Positions 1 to 12,551 of a stretch of 64,000 bases of DNA are shown in pieces; the first letter of the stretch is position 1; each line of letters begins with the position of its first letter. The DNA is taken from contig JAAVZL010000053.1 in assembly GCA_022791635.1 (NCBI GenBank), positions 1-64,000 of the forward strand, read 5' to 3'. The notes beneath the pieces were generated by a model. That model worked only from the letters and a program-made list of their open reading frames with translations. It searched no databases and was not told the origin of the DNA. This DNA is from Lachnospiraceae bacterium (lineage in GTDB: Bacteria > Bacillota > Clostridia > Lachnospirales > Lachnospiraceae). Both the position numbers and the translations under genes were made by a program.

Positions 1-2681
1 CCTCTTACGGAGCGCTGTGCCAGGCTCATACAATAACCAAACTATGACGCATCCTCAAAGAGGGAGTTGGACCATGAAGGACCATGTCACTTCTGAATTA
101 CGGTGTAAGGAGTAGAGGGTGAGGAGTTGCACAAGATGGAGGAACATCCTGTTGCATTTGCAATATACATTCTGTCGCCGAAGAGCTGTGTAATCAGCTT
201 CGCATACGGTGTCTCACCGCAGCCTGCACATGCTCCGGAGAACTCAAGAAGCGGCTTCTTGAACTGGCTGCCCTTTACGGTAGCCTCCTTGAACTTGGCA
301 ATCACATCTGCCTTCTCCGGCAGAGCTACGCCATAGTCGAATACCTTCTGGGAAGCGATGTTGGCTTCCATATTCTCCATAACAAGCGCCTTGGCTCCCT
401 TCTTGCCCGGGCAGACATTTGCACAGGAGCCGCACCCCGTACAATCCAGTGCGGAAATCGCCATCACAAACTTGTATTCCGGCATTCCGGTCATATCCAG
501 CATCTTGGTGCCTTCCGGAGCCTTGGCTGCTTCCTCTGCAGTCATGGCAATGGGACGAATCACGGCATGGGGGCAGACATAGGAACATCTGTTACACTGG
601 ATACAGTTCTCCGGCTGCCATACAGGGATATCTACGGCAATGCCGCGCTTCTCGTAAGCGGAGGATCCGCTGGGAGTGGTGCCGTCCGCATAATCCTTGA
701 ATGCGGATACGGGTAAGGAATTGCCCTCCTGAGCATTGACCTTTGCCTGAATCTCATTTACAAAGCTTACCACGTCGGCTCTGCCGCCCTCTGCATGGGT
801 GATGGTAAGGCCTTCATCCGCCGCGCTCTTCCAGCTCTCGGGAACTTCAATCTCCACGATCTGCTTTGCGCCGGCGTCGATAGCGTCATAATTCATCTGA
901 ACGATAGCATCGCCCTTGCGTCCATAGGTTGCCTTCGCAGCAGCCTTCATCAGATCGATGGCCTGCTCCTCAGGAATAATATTTGCCAGCTTGAAGAATG
1001 CAGACTGCAGAACGGTGTTGATACGTCCGCCCAGTCCGATCTCCTTACCAATCTTAATACCGTCAATCACATAGAACTTAATGCCATGATTTGCAATAAA
1101 GCTCTTTACCTGTCCCGGCAGATGCTTCTCAATGCCTTCCATATCCCAGGGGCAGTTCAAAAGGAAGGTTCCTCCGTCCACCAGCTCCTGTACCATATTG
1201 TACTTGCGTACATAGGAAGGGTTGTGGCAGGCCACAAAGTTTGCCTTGTGAATCAGATAGGTAGACTTGATGGGGCTCTTACCAAAGCGCAGGTGAGACA
1301 TGGTCACACCGCCGGACTTCTTAGAATCATAATCAAAGTAAGCCTGCGCATACATGTCCGTATTGTCACCGATAATCTTGATGGAGTTCTTATTGGCACC
1401 AACGGTACCGTCAGCGCCCAGACCCCAGAACTTGCAGTTGATGGTTCCTTCCGGAGTGGTTACCAGAGGAGCGCCCGGGTCAAGAGACAGATTGGTTACA
1501 TCATCCACAATGCCGATGGTGAACTTCTGCTTGTCTGCATTCTTATAAACGGCAACGATCTGTGCCGGTGTGGTATCCTTGGATCCAAGTCCGTAGCGGC
1601 CGGTAAATACAGGCGTATCATTAAACTTCGTTCCCTTGAGAGCAGCCACTACATCCAGATACAGCGGCTCACCAAGAGCGCCGGGCTCCTTGGTTCTGTC
1701 AAGCACGCTAATCTTCTTCACACTGTCCGGAATCGCAGCCACCAGCGCCTCCGCACTGAACGGACGGTAGAGGCGTACCTTCACAACGCCCACCTTCTCG
1801 CCTGCTGCTACCAGATAATCGATAGTCTCCTCAATGGTATCACATACAGAGCCCATTGCCACGATCACATGCTCCGCATCAGCCGCTCCATAATAATTGA
1901 ACAGCTTATAATCTGTACCAATCTTGGCATTGACCTTATCCATATACTCCTGCACAATTGCCGGCAGCGCATCGTAGTAGGGATTGCACGCCTCTCTGGC
2001 CTGGAAGAAAATATCCGGGTTCTGAGCAGAACCTCTCTGGCAGGGATGATTGGGATTGAGCGCATTCTTACGGAACGCGTCAATGGCATCCATATCAACC
2101 ATTTCCTTTAAATCCTCATAATCCCAGGTCTCAATCTTCTGAATCTCATGAGAAGTCCGGAAACCGTCAAAGAAGTTGATGAACGGAATCTTACCCTTGA
2201 TACCGGCACAGTGAGCAACAGGCGTCAAGTCCATAACCTCCTGCACACTAGACTCGCAGAGCATGGCTGCTCCGGTCTGACGACATGCATAAACGTCAGA
2301 ATGATCTCCGAAAATCGATAATGCATGGCTTGCAAGAGCACGCGCGGATACGTTAAACACACCGGGAAGCTGCTCGCCCGCCACCTTATAAAGGTTTGGG
2401 ATCATCAGCAGCAGACCCTGGGAAGCCGTAAAGGTCGTGGTAAGCGCACCTGCCGCCAGAGAGCCGTGCACCGCACCTGCCGCGCCTGCCTCAGACTGCA
2501 TCTCCGTCACCTGTACAGTCTGTCCAAAAATATTGGTTCTTCCCTGAGTCGCCCATTCATCCGTAGCCTCTGCCATCACAGATGAGGGTGTGATCGGATA
2601 GATTGCAGCAACATCAGAATATGCATAAGATACATGAGCCGCTGCATGATTACCATCCATGGTCTTCATTTTTCTAGCCAT
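1..2681 (-). CDS. nifJ: Pyruvate:ferredoxin (flavodoxin) oxidoreductase, 3' end cut by window and disrupted
   Basis: This enzyme oxidises pyruvate with CoA to acetyl-CoA and CO2 and reduces ferredoxin, the central step of anaerobic pyruvate catabolism in the cytoplasm. In order the protein shows the N-terminal pyrimidine-binding domain (ITPSSVMAE), the transketolase-C and CoA-binding regions, a ferredoxin domain with CIQCNRCSYVCP and CTGCGSCANVCPGKKG, and the start of the C-terminal TPP domain (CAGCGETPYAKL, ANATGCSS). I chose the ATG at 2681 because GGAGGA lies 9 bases upstream; an earlier in-frame start at 2723 has no such site. The family is about 1170-1200 residues, so roughly 300 lie off the window. 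The frame has TGA at 87-89 and TAG at 42-44, but family sequence continues in the same frame after both stops. I take these as sequence errors at a contig end rather than a real pseudogene (see findings). Confidence 0.93.
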
Positions 2682-2785
2682 TTTCTCTTTTCCTCCTTCA
2701 ATTGTTTCGCCCCGGTCATTCATTCCCGGAAGCGCATGGGGGATACCTGTTCATAGTCAGTTCACCAGTACCCCATATGTAGATT

Positions 2786-2814
2786 ATTCTAACATATTGC
2801 CCGGAAATTGTCCA
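2786..2814 (-). promoter_or_regulatory. Probable sigma-A promoter of the PFOR gene
   Basis: Read on the minus strand there is TGGACA (2809-2814), a 17-base spacer, and TAGAAT (2786-2791), about 105 bases before the chosen PFOR start. Both hexamers are one base from consensus. Just upstream, TTGTAC and GTACAA (2823-2842) form an inverted repeat around an 8-base spacer and could be an operator. No other gene signal is visible in 2815-3100. Confidence 0.6.
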
Positions 2815-3116
2815 TTTCAATGTTGTACTTTTTGATGTACAAAACCAAATAAATAAGCCTGCAGTGCCATTAAGTTAAGCCCTGAAAAGCTTATGAAGAC
2901 TCCGGGCAAGAACCGCCACCCCTAAACGGGGCGGCCCTCCTCCCTTGCGCCGGCAGTCTTTGCAGGCTTAACTCATCGACATTTTCAGACAACTCCATAC
3001 AATTCCCCCACCTCCCTTGCATTCCGAACGGATATCTGCTACACTTCCCCCATAACAGCTTCTCATCATCCGGCACCTCGCCAGATCCCCTTTTAAAAAC
3101 AGAAAGGAGCCCTCCC

Positions 3117-3359
3117 TTGACCCCAAACCATAATTCACCCCCACTATCCCCGTCCACCTGCGAAGCCACCTCACTCTGGAAACAAGGCATCGCAAGCGGC
3201 AAAGCCATCTGCATCCTGGAAACCCTCTCCGATCACGGAAAAGTCCCCCTAGGCATCCGCGAACAAATCCTATATCAAACCAGCCTCCCCCAACTAGACC
3301 GCTGGTTCCTCCTCTCCCGCCAGGTCCGCACCATCGAAGAATTCATCCACCGCATGTAA
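3117..3359 (+). CDS. Small protein resembling the C-terminal tail of Rpn-type nuclease/transposase proteins
   Basis: This is an 80-residue protein of unknown function. It starts at TTG, with AGAAAGGAG ending 7 bases upstream, a convincing ribosome site for a non-ATG start. Residues from about 22 onward (GIASGKAICILETL, then a run with REQILYQT, LPQLDRW, IEEF) follow the pattern of the last 60 residues of the Rpn-family protein at 51694-52743 (GKAESIVNLLEDL, RDHIYQT, LELLKAW, IEEF). Known family members carry this helical tail after a PD-(D/E)XK nuclease domain; here the nuclease domain is absent. It may be a free-standing helical protein or a degraded remnant that kept a ribosome site. It points away from the genes on either side. 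Confidence 0.6.
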   Translation: MTPNHNSPPLSPSTCEATSLWKQGIASGKAICILETLSDHGKVPLGIREQILYQTSLPQLDRWFLLSRQVRTIEEFIHRM

Positions 3360-3396
3360 CCCACCCATTCCTCAACAAAGCTCCACCCCCCCCCAA

Positions 3397-3662
3397 GCGT
3401 GACTGCCGCAAAATAGGGCAGCAGCCTTTTCCGATATCCAGTGTCCGGCTGTTGGCGTACAGGCTGTCTGATATGGGCGAACATTACCTAAAACCACCTT
3501 CCGTTTCAACAAAATCCACAAAAAGGTAATGTACGACCAAAGCAGACAGAATGTACACTAACCGTCCGAACCGTTGTAATAAGGAGGGACCCGCAAGGCG
3601 GGAGGATTCCTTATTGCTGGGGATATGGAAAAGGCTGCTGCCCTATTTTGCGGCAGTCACGC
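3397..3662. repeat. Long imperfect palindromic element, copy 1
   Basis: The outer arms 3397-3439 and 3621-3662 are complementary over about 42 bases with a single one-base indel. Inner sequence (about 3442-3488 against 3516-3570) is also complementary but less exact, so the whole 266 bases can fold on itself. Copy 2 at 37151-37363 has the same arrangement, the same indel and much of the same sequence. Copy 1 carries an extra hairpin at 3578-3615 (AATAAGGA/TCCTTATT) that copy 2 lacks. A run of nine C (3386-3394) sits just outside the left arm. No open reading frame explains it. It lies downstream of dnaJ and could also end that transcript. Confidence 0.75.
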
Positions 3663-3679
3663 CCCTTCGTTCCATCCAT

Positions 3680-4840
3680 TTATTCATCAAGCGCTTCCTT
3701 CACCTTATCCATAAACCTCTTCTTCCCCTTCCCCCCTTTTCCAGAGGGCGCAACCCCATTCACCACATCCTCATAAGCCCGCAAAGCCTCCTTGGCCTCC
3801 CGGCTCAGATCCGTAGGCACCTGTACCACTAAGGTTACATAATGATCCCCCCGCACATTCTTATTCCGCAGAGAAGGCACCCCCTTCCCCTTCAAACGCA
3901 CACGGGTATCCGTCTGAGTGCCGGCCTTCACATCATACTCCACCTCGCCGTCCACCGTCTTAATCCGCACCGTGCCCCCCAGAGCCGCCGTCACAAAGCT
4001 AATAGGTGCCGTAGAATAAATATTTGTATCCTGCCTCTGGAAAATCGGATGCCTGCTCACCAGAACCTCTACCAGCAGATCCCCTCTGGGACCGCCGTTC
4101 ACACCCGGCTCTCCCTTGCCCCGGATACGGATACTCTGCCCATTGTCAATTCCCGCCGGCACCGTCACGGCAATCTTCTTCTTATTGGAAATATACCCAG
4201 TCCCATAACAATCGGGACATTTCTCCTTAACCACCTTACCGGTTCCGTTACACTCCGGACAAGTACGCACATTCTGCACCATGCCAAAGAGAGACTGCTG
4301 CGTATACACCACCTGGCCCTTGCCGCCGCACTTCGTACAGGTCACCGGAGAGGTCCCCGGCTTTGCACCGGTTCCGTGACACTTCCCGCACTCGTCCTTA
4401 AGCGTCAGCTCAATTTCCTTATCACAGCCAAACACAGCCTCCTCAAATGTCACGCGAATCTGCGCCCTGATATTCGCCCCCTGCATAGGACCGTTATTGG
4501 CCCTGCGGCTGCGGCCGCCTCCGAAGAGATCCCCGAAAATATCCCCAAAGATATCCCCCATATCCGCACCGGTAAAATCGAAGCCCCCAAAGCCTCCTCC
4601 GGCGCCTCCTTCAAAGGCCGCATGTCCGAACTGATCATACTGGCGGCGCTTCTCCGGATCACTTAAGACCGCATAGGCCTCCGAGGCCTCCTTGAACTTC
4701 TTCTCCGCCTCCTGATCTCCGGGATTCATATCCGGATGATACTTTTTCGCCAGCTGGCGGTATGCTTTTTTAATCGCGGCATCATCCGCATTTTTCTCTA
4801 TGCCTAAGACCTCATAGTAGTCTCTTTTCTGCTCTGCCAT
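3680..4840 (-). CDS. dnaJ: Chaperone DnaJ
   Basis: Hsp40 co-chaperone that delivers unfolded clients to DnaK and stimulates its ATPase. It has an N-terminal J domain with the HPD motif (KYHPDMN), a Gly/Phe-rich linker ([12 protein letters not shown]), four zinc-binding CxxCxGxG repeats ([32 protein letters not shown]) and the C-terminal client-binding domains. At 386 residues it has the normal length. It is the last gene of the hrcA-grpE-dnaK-dnaJ operon, about 110 bases after dnaK; an AGAGGAAG site precedes the ATG. Confidence 0.98.
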   Translation of the reverse strand: MAEQKRDYYEVLGIEKNADDAAIKKAYRQLAKKYHPDMNPGDQEAEKKFKEASEAYAVLSDPEKRRQYDQFGHAAFEGGAGGGFGGFDFTGADMGDIFGDIFGDLFGGGRSRRANNGPMQGANIRAQIRVTFEEAVFGCDKEIELTLKDECGKCHGTGAKPGTSPVTCTKCGGKGQVVYTQQSLFGMVQNVRTCPECNGTGKVVKEKCPDCYGTGYISNKKKIAVTVPAGIDNGQSIRIRGKGEPGVNGGPRGDLLVEVLVSRHPIFQRQDTNIYSTAPISFVTAALGGTVRIKTVDGEVEYDVKAGTQTDTRVRLKGKGVPSLRNKNVRGDHYVTLVVQVPTDLSREAKEALRAYEDVVNGVAPSGKGGKGKKRFMDKVKEALDE

Positions 4841-4882
4841 TCTTTTATCTTCCTCTTTATTCGAATACTTTTATACGGCCAA

Positions 4883-4925
4883 ATTCCAAGGAAAGCGGAC
4901 GCTTTTTGTTCACTTCCCTTGGAAT
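4883..4925 (-). other. Hairpin between dnaK and dnaJ
   Basis: ATTCCAAGG (4883-4891) and CCTTGGAAT (4917-4925) form a 9-base-pair stem. AGCG/CGCT nested inside it makes a second small stem. On the transcribed minus strand no clear U run follows, so this is more likely an RNA-processing or partial-readthrough hairpin that lowers dnaJ relative to dnaK than a full terminator. That role is inferred. Confidence 0.5.
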
Positions 4926-4949
4926 CTGTTCTATTGCTGCTCTCTTACT

Positions 4950-7507
<2,558 letters not shown>

Positions 7508-7531
7508 GGGTCTTTACCCCTTTCTCTTCTT

Positions 7532-8566
7532 TTATTCCCGCTTCCGGTTATATATTTCATCCAATTGATCCGTAAGGGTTTTTAGGGTGTTTACTACATT
7601 TTCATAGTCCATACGCTTGGGTCCTATGATTCCGATGGTGCCCCGAAGTCCGTCTCCCAGCTCATAGGTGGCCGTCACCACACTGCAGTCCTTCATGGCC
7701 TGCACCGGAAGCTCCTGGCCGATGTACACCTGAATGTCCCGCTCGCCGCTTCCCTCCAGGGTCCGGTTCACCAGATCGGTAAGCTCCTGCTTTTCCTCAA
7801 AGGTGCTCAAAAGCTCACTTGCCTTTCCGTTCTCGGAGAGCTCCGGATAGCGGAAAATGTTGGTGGTTCCGGAGGTGTAAATCTCTACCTCCTCTTCCGA
7901 ATGAATGACCTCTGCCACTGCGTCAATCACGTCGGCTACCAGGCCGCTGTGAATACCTGCCTGTTCCTTTAAGCTTTTAATCATAGCCAGATTAATTTCC
8001 TCAATGGCCAGCCCGTTGAGAACACTGTTCAGCAGGATATTCAGCTTCAATACCGTCTCCTGATCCAGCTCCTCGGTGACGGGAATCACCTTGTTCCGCA
8101 CCAGATTTCCTTCCATCATAATGACGGTGAGAATCTGGGTGGAGCTTACCTTGGAAAGCTGAATGAATTTCAGCTTATTTCCATGGCAGGCGGGCGCCGA
8201 AACCATGGTGGCATAGTTGGTGTTGGCCGCCAGAACTTTGACCACCTGCTTGAGCACGCGCTCCATCTTATCGGTCCGCTCAATCATCAACTCCTTGAGC
8301 TCACTGACCTCCCGGTCCTTCTCCTCCATCATGCGATCCACATAGAGACGGTAGCCTTTATCCGAAGGAATTCTTCCCGCCGAGGTATGGGGCTGCAGAA
8401 TGTAGCCCATCTCCTCTAAGTCCGACATCTCATTGCGGATGGTTGCGGAGCTTAGGTTTAAATCGGAATACTTGGAAATGGTTCTGGAGCCTACGGGTTC
8501 TCCTGTTTCCATATAATTGCGGATGATTGCCTGCAGGATTTTCAATTTTCTCTCGTCCAGTTCCAC
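7532..8566 (-). CDS. hrcA: Heat-inducible transcription repressor HrcA
   Basis: Represses class I heat-shock genes by binding CIRCE. It has an N-terminal winged helix (LDERKLKILQAIIRNY, then ETGEPVGSRTISKY and LSSATIRNEMSDLEEMGY) and a C-terminal GAF-like dimerisation region. I chose the GTG at 8566, which begins the family's usual VELDERK. A longer frame to 8620 would start inside the CIRCE operator and has no ribosome site. With the 8566 start the protein is 344 residues, the usual length. It is the first gene of the operon and so controls its own synthesis. Confidence 0.96.
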   Translation of the reverse strand: MELDERKLKILQAIIRNYMETGEPVGSRTISKYSDLNLSSATIRNEMSDLEEMGYILQPHTSAGRIPSDKGYRLYVDRMMEEKDREVSELKELMIERTDKMERVLKQVVKVLAANTNYATMVSAPACHGNKLKFIQLSKVSSTQILTVIMMEGNLVRNKVIPVTEELDQETVLKLNILLNSVLNGLAIEEINLAMIKSLKEQAGIHSGLVADVIDAVAEVIHSEEEVEIYTSGTTNIFRYPELSENGKASELLSTFEEKQELTDLVNRTLEGSGERDIQVYIGQELPVQAMKDCSVVTATYELGDGLRGTIGIIGPKRMDYENVVNTLKTLTDQLDEIYNRKRE

Positions 8567-8613
8567 TTCCTCACCCCATTCTGTCAAGCACGTTTTCTGC
8601 TTCTTTTTTCCTA

Positions 8614-8640
8614 TTAGCACTCGGCCCTTTTGAGTGCTAA
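8614..8640 (-). promoter_or_regulatory. CIRCE operator (HrcA binding site)
   Basis: TTAGCACTC (8614-8622), a 9-base spacer and GAGTGCTAA (8632-8640) are a perfect match to the CIRCE consensus. The site lies just downstream of the hrcA promoter and about 48 bases before the hrcA start, the usual place for self-repression. Confidence 0.98.
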
Positions 8641-8644
8641 CATT

Positions 8645-8673
8645 AAAATATCACTATGTTTTCCGTTTGTCAA
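8645..8673 (-). promoter_or_regulatory. Sigma-A promoter of the hrcA-grpE-dnaK-dnaJ operon
   Basis: On the minus strand there is a perfect TTGACA (8668-8673), a 17-base spacer and TATTTT (8645-8650). CIRCE begins four bases after the -10 box, so HrcA would block transcription initiation directly. Confidence 0.88.
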
Positions 8674-8785
8674 GCAACTTTATATATTTTTTAGAAATTG
8701 GCTTGATTGGTGGTTGTAGCTCAGACCTCGCCTATTATGTTTTCAATTCTTTAGCAATTTTTAGAAATATTTTAGAAAAAAGGTA

Positions 8786-8814
8786 TTGCATTTTTTTATT
8801 CAGAGTGCTATATA
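8786..8814 (+). promoter_or_regulatory. Probable promoter of clpB
   Basis: TTGCAT (8786-8791), a 17-base spacer and TATATA (8809-8814) lie about 115 bases before clpB. I see no second CIRCE and no CtsR-like direct heptamer repeat near it, so the heat-shock control of clpB is not evident from the promoter itself; a leader hairpin follows. Confidence 0.65.
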
Positions 8815-8838
8815 CTAGGTGTAAGCAAGTGAACAAGG

Positions 8839-8879
8839 CCCTGTATCACATGTGTAAGGCGTGTGATAGAGGGTTTTTT
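8839..8879 (+). terminator. Terminator-like hairpin in the clpB leader
   Basis: CCCTGTATCACATG (8839-8852) pairs with CGTGTGATAGAGGG (8860-8873) at 12 of 14 positions, and six T follow at once (8874-8879). This has the form of an intrinsic terminator, but it sits between the clpB promoter and the clpB ribosome site. It may be an attenuator, or it may end a short independent leader RNA. Confidence 0.6.
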
Positions 8880-8930
8880 ATGTTGCGGAACTGGAATTAC
8901 TGGATATAGAAATAGGAGGTAACAAAATAT

Positions 8931-11525
8931 ATGAATATTAACAAATTTACGCAGAAATCCATACAGGCCGTCAATGACCTGGAGAAAATTGCCTATGAAT
9001 ACGGCAATCAGGAGCTGGAGCAGGAGCATCTGCTGATGAGCCTCTTACGGCAGGAGGACAGTCTCATTTTAAAGCTGATTGCCAAGATGGAGATTCAGAC
9101 GGAGCATTTTGTTAATCGGGTGGAGGAGGCTTTAAATAAGAGAGTGAAGGTCTCCGGCGGTCAGCCCTATGTGGGGCAGTATTTAAATAAGGTACTCATA
9201 AGCGCCGAGGATGAGGCAAAGCAGATGGGGGACGAGTATGTTTCCGTAGAGCATCTCTTCCTGGCCCTTCTCAGTAACCCGAATCCTGCCATCAAGGAGC
9301 TTTTCCGGGAATACGGGATCACGAGAGATCGCTTCCTGAAGGCTCTCTCCACGGTCCGGGGCAATCAGCGGGTTACCAGCGACAATCCGGAGGCCACCTA
9401 CGATACGTTGAATAAGTACGGCTCCGATCTGGTAGAGCGGGCCCGGGACCAGAAGCTTGACCCGGTCATTGGCCGGGATGCGGAGATCCGCAACATCATC
9501 CGCATTCTTTCCAGAAAGACGAAAAACAATCCCGTCCTCATCGGAGAGCCCGGTGTGGGCAAGACAGCCGCCATCGAGGGCCTGGCCCAGCGGATTGTCC
9601 GGGGAGATGTGCCGGAGGGCTTGAAGGATAAAAAGCTCTTTGCCCTGGATATGGGCGCACTGGTAGCCGGCGCCAAGTACCGGGGAGAATTCGAGGAGAG
9701 GCTTAAGGCCGTCCTGGAGGAGGTCCGCAAAAGCGACGGGCAGATCATCCTCTTTATTGACGAGCTCCACCTGATTGTGGGAGCCGGCAAGACTGACGGC
9801 GCCATGGATGCGGGCAACATGCTAAAGCCCATGCTTGCCAGAGGAGAGCTTCACTGCATCGGCGCCACTACCCTGGACGAATACCGTCAGTATATTGAGA
9901 AGGATGCGGCCCTGGAGCGGCGGTTCCAGCCGGTGATGGTGGATGAACCTACGGTGGAGGACACCATTTCCATTTTAAGAGGCTTAAAGGAGCGCTATGA
10001 GGTCTTCCACGGCGTCAAGATTACGGACGCGGCTCTGGTCTCTGCGGCCACCCTCTCCAACCGCTATATTTCCGACCGTTTTCTGCCGGACAAGGCCATT
10101 GACCTGGTGGACGAGGCCTGCGCTCTCATTAAGACGGAGCTTGACTCTATGCCGGCGGAGCTTGACGAGCTGAGCCGGAAAATCATGCAGCTGGAGATCG
10201 AGGAGGCGGCGCTTAAGAAGGAGACGGACCGCCTAAGCCAAGAACGCCTGGAGCATCTACAGCGGGAGCTTGCGGAGCTACGGGATGAATTTAACGGGAA
10301 AAAGGCTCAGTGGGACAATGAAAAGACGTCTGTGGAGCGTCTCTCCAGGCTTCGGGAGGAGATTGAGGAGATCAACAAGCAGATTCAGACGGCACAGCAG
10401 AATTACGACCTCAATAAGGCCGCCGAGCTTCAGTACGGCAAGCTGCCCCAGCTTCAAAAGCAGCTCGAACAGGAGGAGGAATCCATTCACCAGAGGGATC
10501 TCTCTCTTGTTCACGAGGCGGTCACGGAGGATGAGATTGCCCGCATTATTTCCCGGTGGACGGGAATTCCCGTGGCCAAGCTCACGGAGAGCGAACGAAA
10601 TAAAACCCTGCACCTGGACCAGGAGCTTCACAAGCGTGTTATCGGCCAGGACGAGGGGGTGACTCTGGTGTCTGAGGCCATTATCCGCTCCAAGGCAGGC
10701 ATCAAGGACCCCAGCAAGCCCATTGGCTCCTTTTTGTTTCTGGGACCTACCGGCGTGGGGAAGACGGAGCTTGCCAAGGCTCTGGCCGCCAGCCTCTTTG
10801 ACGACGAGCAAAATATGGTGCGGATTGATATGAGCGAATACATGGAGAAATACTCCGTTTCCCGCCTTATCGGAGCGCCTCCCGGATACGTGGGCTACGA
10901 GGAGGGCGGCCAGCTTACGGAGGCTGTCCGGCGCAAGCCCTATTCTGTGGTGCTTTTTGACGAGATTGAGAAGGCCCATCCGGATGTGTTTAACGTGCTT
11001 CTGCAGGTGCTGGACGACGGGCGGATCACCGATTCTCAGGGCCGCACGGTGGACTTTAAGAACACCATTCTCATTATGACCTCCAACATCGGCTCCTCTT
11101 ATCTTCTCGAGGGGATTGATGCAGAGGGAAATATCCGGGAGGAGGCTCAGAAGCTGGTAATGAATGACTTAAGAGCCCATTTTCGGCCGGAATTCCTAAA
11201 TCGTCTGGACGAGACCATACTCTTTAAGCCTCTGAGCAAGGACGACATTGCTTCTATTATCCGTCTGCTTTTGGATGAGCTCAATGAGCGTCTTAAGGAT
11301 CGGGAGCTTACGCTTACTCTGACGGAAGGAGCCAGGGCCTTTATCACGGACCACGGCTACGATCCCGTATACGGCGCACGGCCTTTGAAGCGGTATATGC
11401 AAAAGCATGTGGAGACTCTGGCCGCAAAGCTTATCTTAAGCGGTGAGGCCGCTACGGGAGATACCATTGTGATTGATACGGACAGGGAAGCGCTGACGGC
11501 TTCCCTGCAGAGGGTCTCTTTGTAA
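8931..11525 (+). CDS. clpB: ATP-dependent disaggregase ClpB
   Basis: Hexameric AAA+ disaggregase that works with DnaK/DnaJ/GrpE to rescue aggregated protein. It has the N-terminal Clp repeat domain, AAA-1 with Walker [10 protein letters not shown] and the sensor region, the long coiled-coil middle domain (about residues 400-530) that separates ClpB from ClpA/ClpC, and AAA-2 with Walker [10 protein letters not shown] and [21 protein letters not shown]. The 864 residues are normal for ClpB. AGGAGG (8914-8919) precedes the ATG. The gene diverges from the hrcA operon, so the whole refolding machinery is clustered here. Confidence 0.98.
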   Translation: MNINKFTQKSIQAVNDLEKIAYEYGNQELEQEHLLMSLLRQEDSLILKLIAKMEIQTEHFVNRVEEALNKRVKVSGGQPYVGQYLNKVLISAEDEAKQMGDEYVSVEHLFLALLSNPNPAIKELFREYGITRDRFLKALSTVRGNQRVTSDNPEATYDTLNKYGSDLVERARDQKLDPVIGRDAEIRNIIRILSRKTKNNPVLIGEPGVGKTAAIEGLAQRIVRGDVPEGLKDKKLFALDMGALVAGAKYRGEFEERLKAVLEEVRKSDGQIILFIDELHLIVGAGKTDGAMDAGNMLKPMLARGELHCIGATTLDEYRQYIEKDAALERRFQPVMVDEPTVEDTISILRGLKERYEVFHGVKITDAALVSAATLSNRYISDRFLPDKAIDLVDEACALIKTELDSMPAELDELSRKIMQLEIEEAALKKETDRLSQERLEHLQRELAELRDEFNGKKAQWDNEKTSVERLSRLREEIEEINKQIQTAQQNYDLNKAAELQYGKLPQLQKQLEQEEESIHQRDLSLVHEAVTEDEIARIISRWTGIPVAKLTESERNKTLHLDQELHKRVIGQDEGVTLVSEAIIRSKAGIKDPSKPIGSFLFLGPTGVGKTELAKALAASLFDDEQNMVRIDMSEYMEKYSVSRLIGAPPGYVGYEEGGQLTEAVRRKPYSVVLFDEIEKAHPDVFNVLLQVLDDGRITDSQGRTVDFKNTILIMTSNIGSSYLLEGIDAEGNIREEAQKLVMNDLRAHFRPEFLNRLDETILFKPLSKDDIASIIRLLLDELNERLKDRELTLTLTEGARAFITDHGYDPVYGARPLKRYMQKHVETLAAKLILSGEAATGDTIVIDTDREALTASLQRVSL

Positions 11526-11538
11526 GGCCTGTCCAAAA

Positions 11539-11601
11539 AATAAGTCAGGAGGTGTCGCGAAATAGGACGGCAGCCTATTTCGCGATACCTCCTGACTTAT
11601 T
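11539..11601. terminator. 28-base-pair hairpin between clpB and the PAP2 gene
   Basis: The arms 11539-11566 and 11574-11601 are complementary over all 28 positions (one G-U) around a 7-base loop. It lies between convergent genes and is probably a bidirectional transcription barrier. It is longer than a usual terminator, and its tip (CGCGAAATAGGACGGCAG) resembles the outer arms of the long palindromes at 3397 and 37151, so it may be a shortened relative of that family. Confidence 0.75.
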
Positions 11602-11619
11602 GTATTGTACCTCCAATTC

Positions 11620-12159
11620 TCATTCAAAGGGTGGCTTCTCGAAAGGCGGCTTCCTCCACAGCAGCCGCCAGGCCGCCCACCCGGTCACACAGCCTACCAG
11701 CATTCCTCCCAGCACGTCGGTGGGATAGTGTGCCCCCACATAGAGGCGGGAAAAGGAGATAAGCCCTGCCGTCGCAAGAGCCGGAATCCCGAATCGCCTG
11801 GGCAGGCAAAGAAAAAGGACGCTGGCCACCGCAAAGCAGGCTCCCGCATGGCCGGAGGGGAAGGACAGGTCCGAAGGCCGCCTGGTAATCAAAAGCAGCT
11901 CCTCCAGCACATCATAAGGTCTGGTCCTGGCTATGAGATTTTTTAAAATCAGATTAACTATCAGAAAATCCAGACTCAAAGACAGGGAGGCCGTCGCCCC
12001 CACTCTTCGATATTTTTTGATACACAAAAGGACAATGCAGACCAGGATAGCCAAAAAGCCTGCATCGCCCAGAGATGTGACAAACTGCATTACCTTATCC
12101 AAAACCGGATTCCGGATACTCTCTTGCAGAAATAGTAGAAATCGCTCTTCCCAGCCCAT
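11620..12159 (-). CDS. PAP2-family membrane phosphatase
   Basis: Integral membrane lipid phosphatase of the type-2 phosphatidic acid phosphatase family. The three active-site motifs are visible: KNLIARTRP (K-x6-RP), FPSGHA (PSGH) and SRLYVGAHYPTDVLGG (SR-x5-H-x3-D). Several hydrophobic helices surround them. Likely substrates are undecaprenyl diphosphate (as for BcrC-type enzymes) or phosphatidate derivatives; sequence alone does not decide. The C-terminus ends in a small KPPFE repeat. AGGAGC lies 5 bases before the ATG. It is 179 residues long and convergent with clpB. Confidence 0.9.
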   Translation of the reverse strand: MGWEERFLLFLQESIRNPVLDKVMQFVTSLGDAGFLAILVCIVLLCIKKYRRVGATASLSLSLDFLIVNLILKNLIARTRPYDVLEELLLITRRPSDLSFPSGHAGACFAVASVLFLCLPRRFGIPALATAGLISFSRLYVGAHYPTDVLGGMLVGCVTGWAAWRLLWRKPPFEKPPFE

Positions 12160-12168
12160 TTACTGCTC

Positions 12169-12396
12169 CTAGATCTCCGTAAAGGTATAACGAATCAATG
12201 TGCCGGACAGATCCAGATGGTACACAATGGAGCCGTCGTTCATGGTTTCCTTGTCAACGCTTACCTTCTTATCCTTATGTAAGCCCTGTACATAGGCATC
12301 CAGATCCTCGGTTTCTATCTCCCGAATCTCCGTATCCCGCATCTGATTTCCCGGACACTTGTTCAAATTCTCGATCATCATTTCATAAGCCTTCAT
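12169..12396 (-). CDS. 75-residue conserved protein of unknown family, copy A
   Basis: I do not recognise a function. The start at 12396 is set by GGGAGG 8 bases upstream, which gives exactly 75 residues. A second gene at 28091-28318 encodes a protein of exactly the same length and clearly related sequence. Shared features are MK-YE near the start, GNQMRD at residue about 18-23, DL-AYV, DG-IYH and the C-terminus RYTFTEI. It is soluble and acidic with no signal peptide. Copy A lies between a PAP2 phosphatase and an AAA protein, and copy B between a TnpB homologue and a membrane protein, so context gives no common role. Confidence 0.85.
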   Translation of the reverse strand: MKAYEMMIENLNKCPGNQMRDTEIREIETEDLDAYVQGLHKDKKVSVDKETMNDGSIVYHLDLSGTLIRYTFTEI

Positions 12397-12551
12397 ACCT
12401 TCTACCTCCCAATGCCTGTTATTGAAGCTTCCGTAACTGTTCTTCCGTGAACTGTTACAAAATTTAAGGGTTCTATGGGTATATTTTACACCCATTGTGA
12501 GGTTAGGGCAAGTTTTTTCTGAAAATTTCAGCGTTTTATTCCTTTATCACT

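Noticed and set aside
795..2111. 438-codon open frame on the plus strand over the PFOR gene
   Set aside because: It is antisense to a certain gene, with no recognisable domain.
8566..8620. Longer hrcA reading frame starting with GTG at 8620
   Set aside because: That codon lies inside the CIRCE operator and has no ribosome site; the protein family starts at VELDERK.
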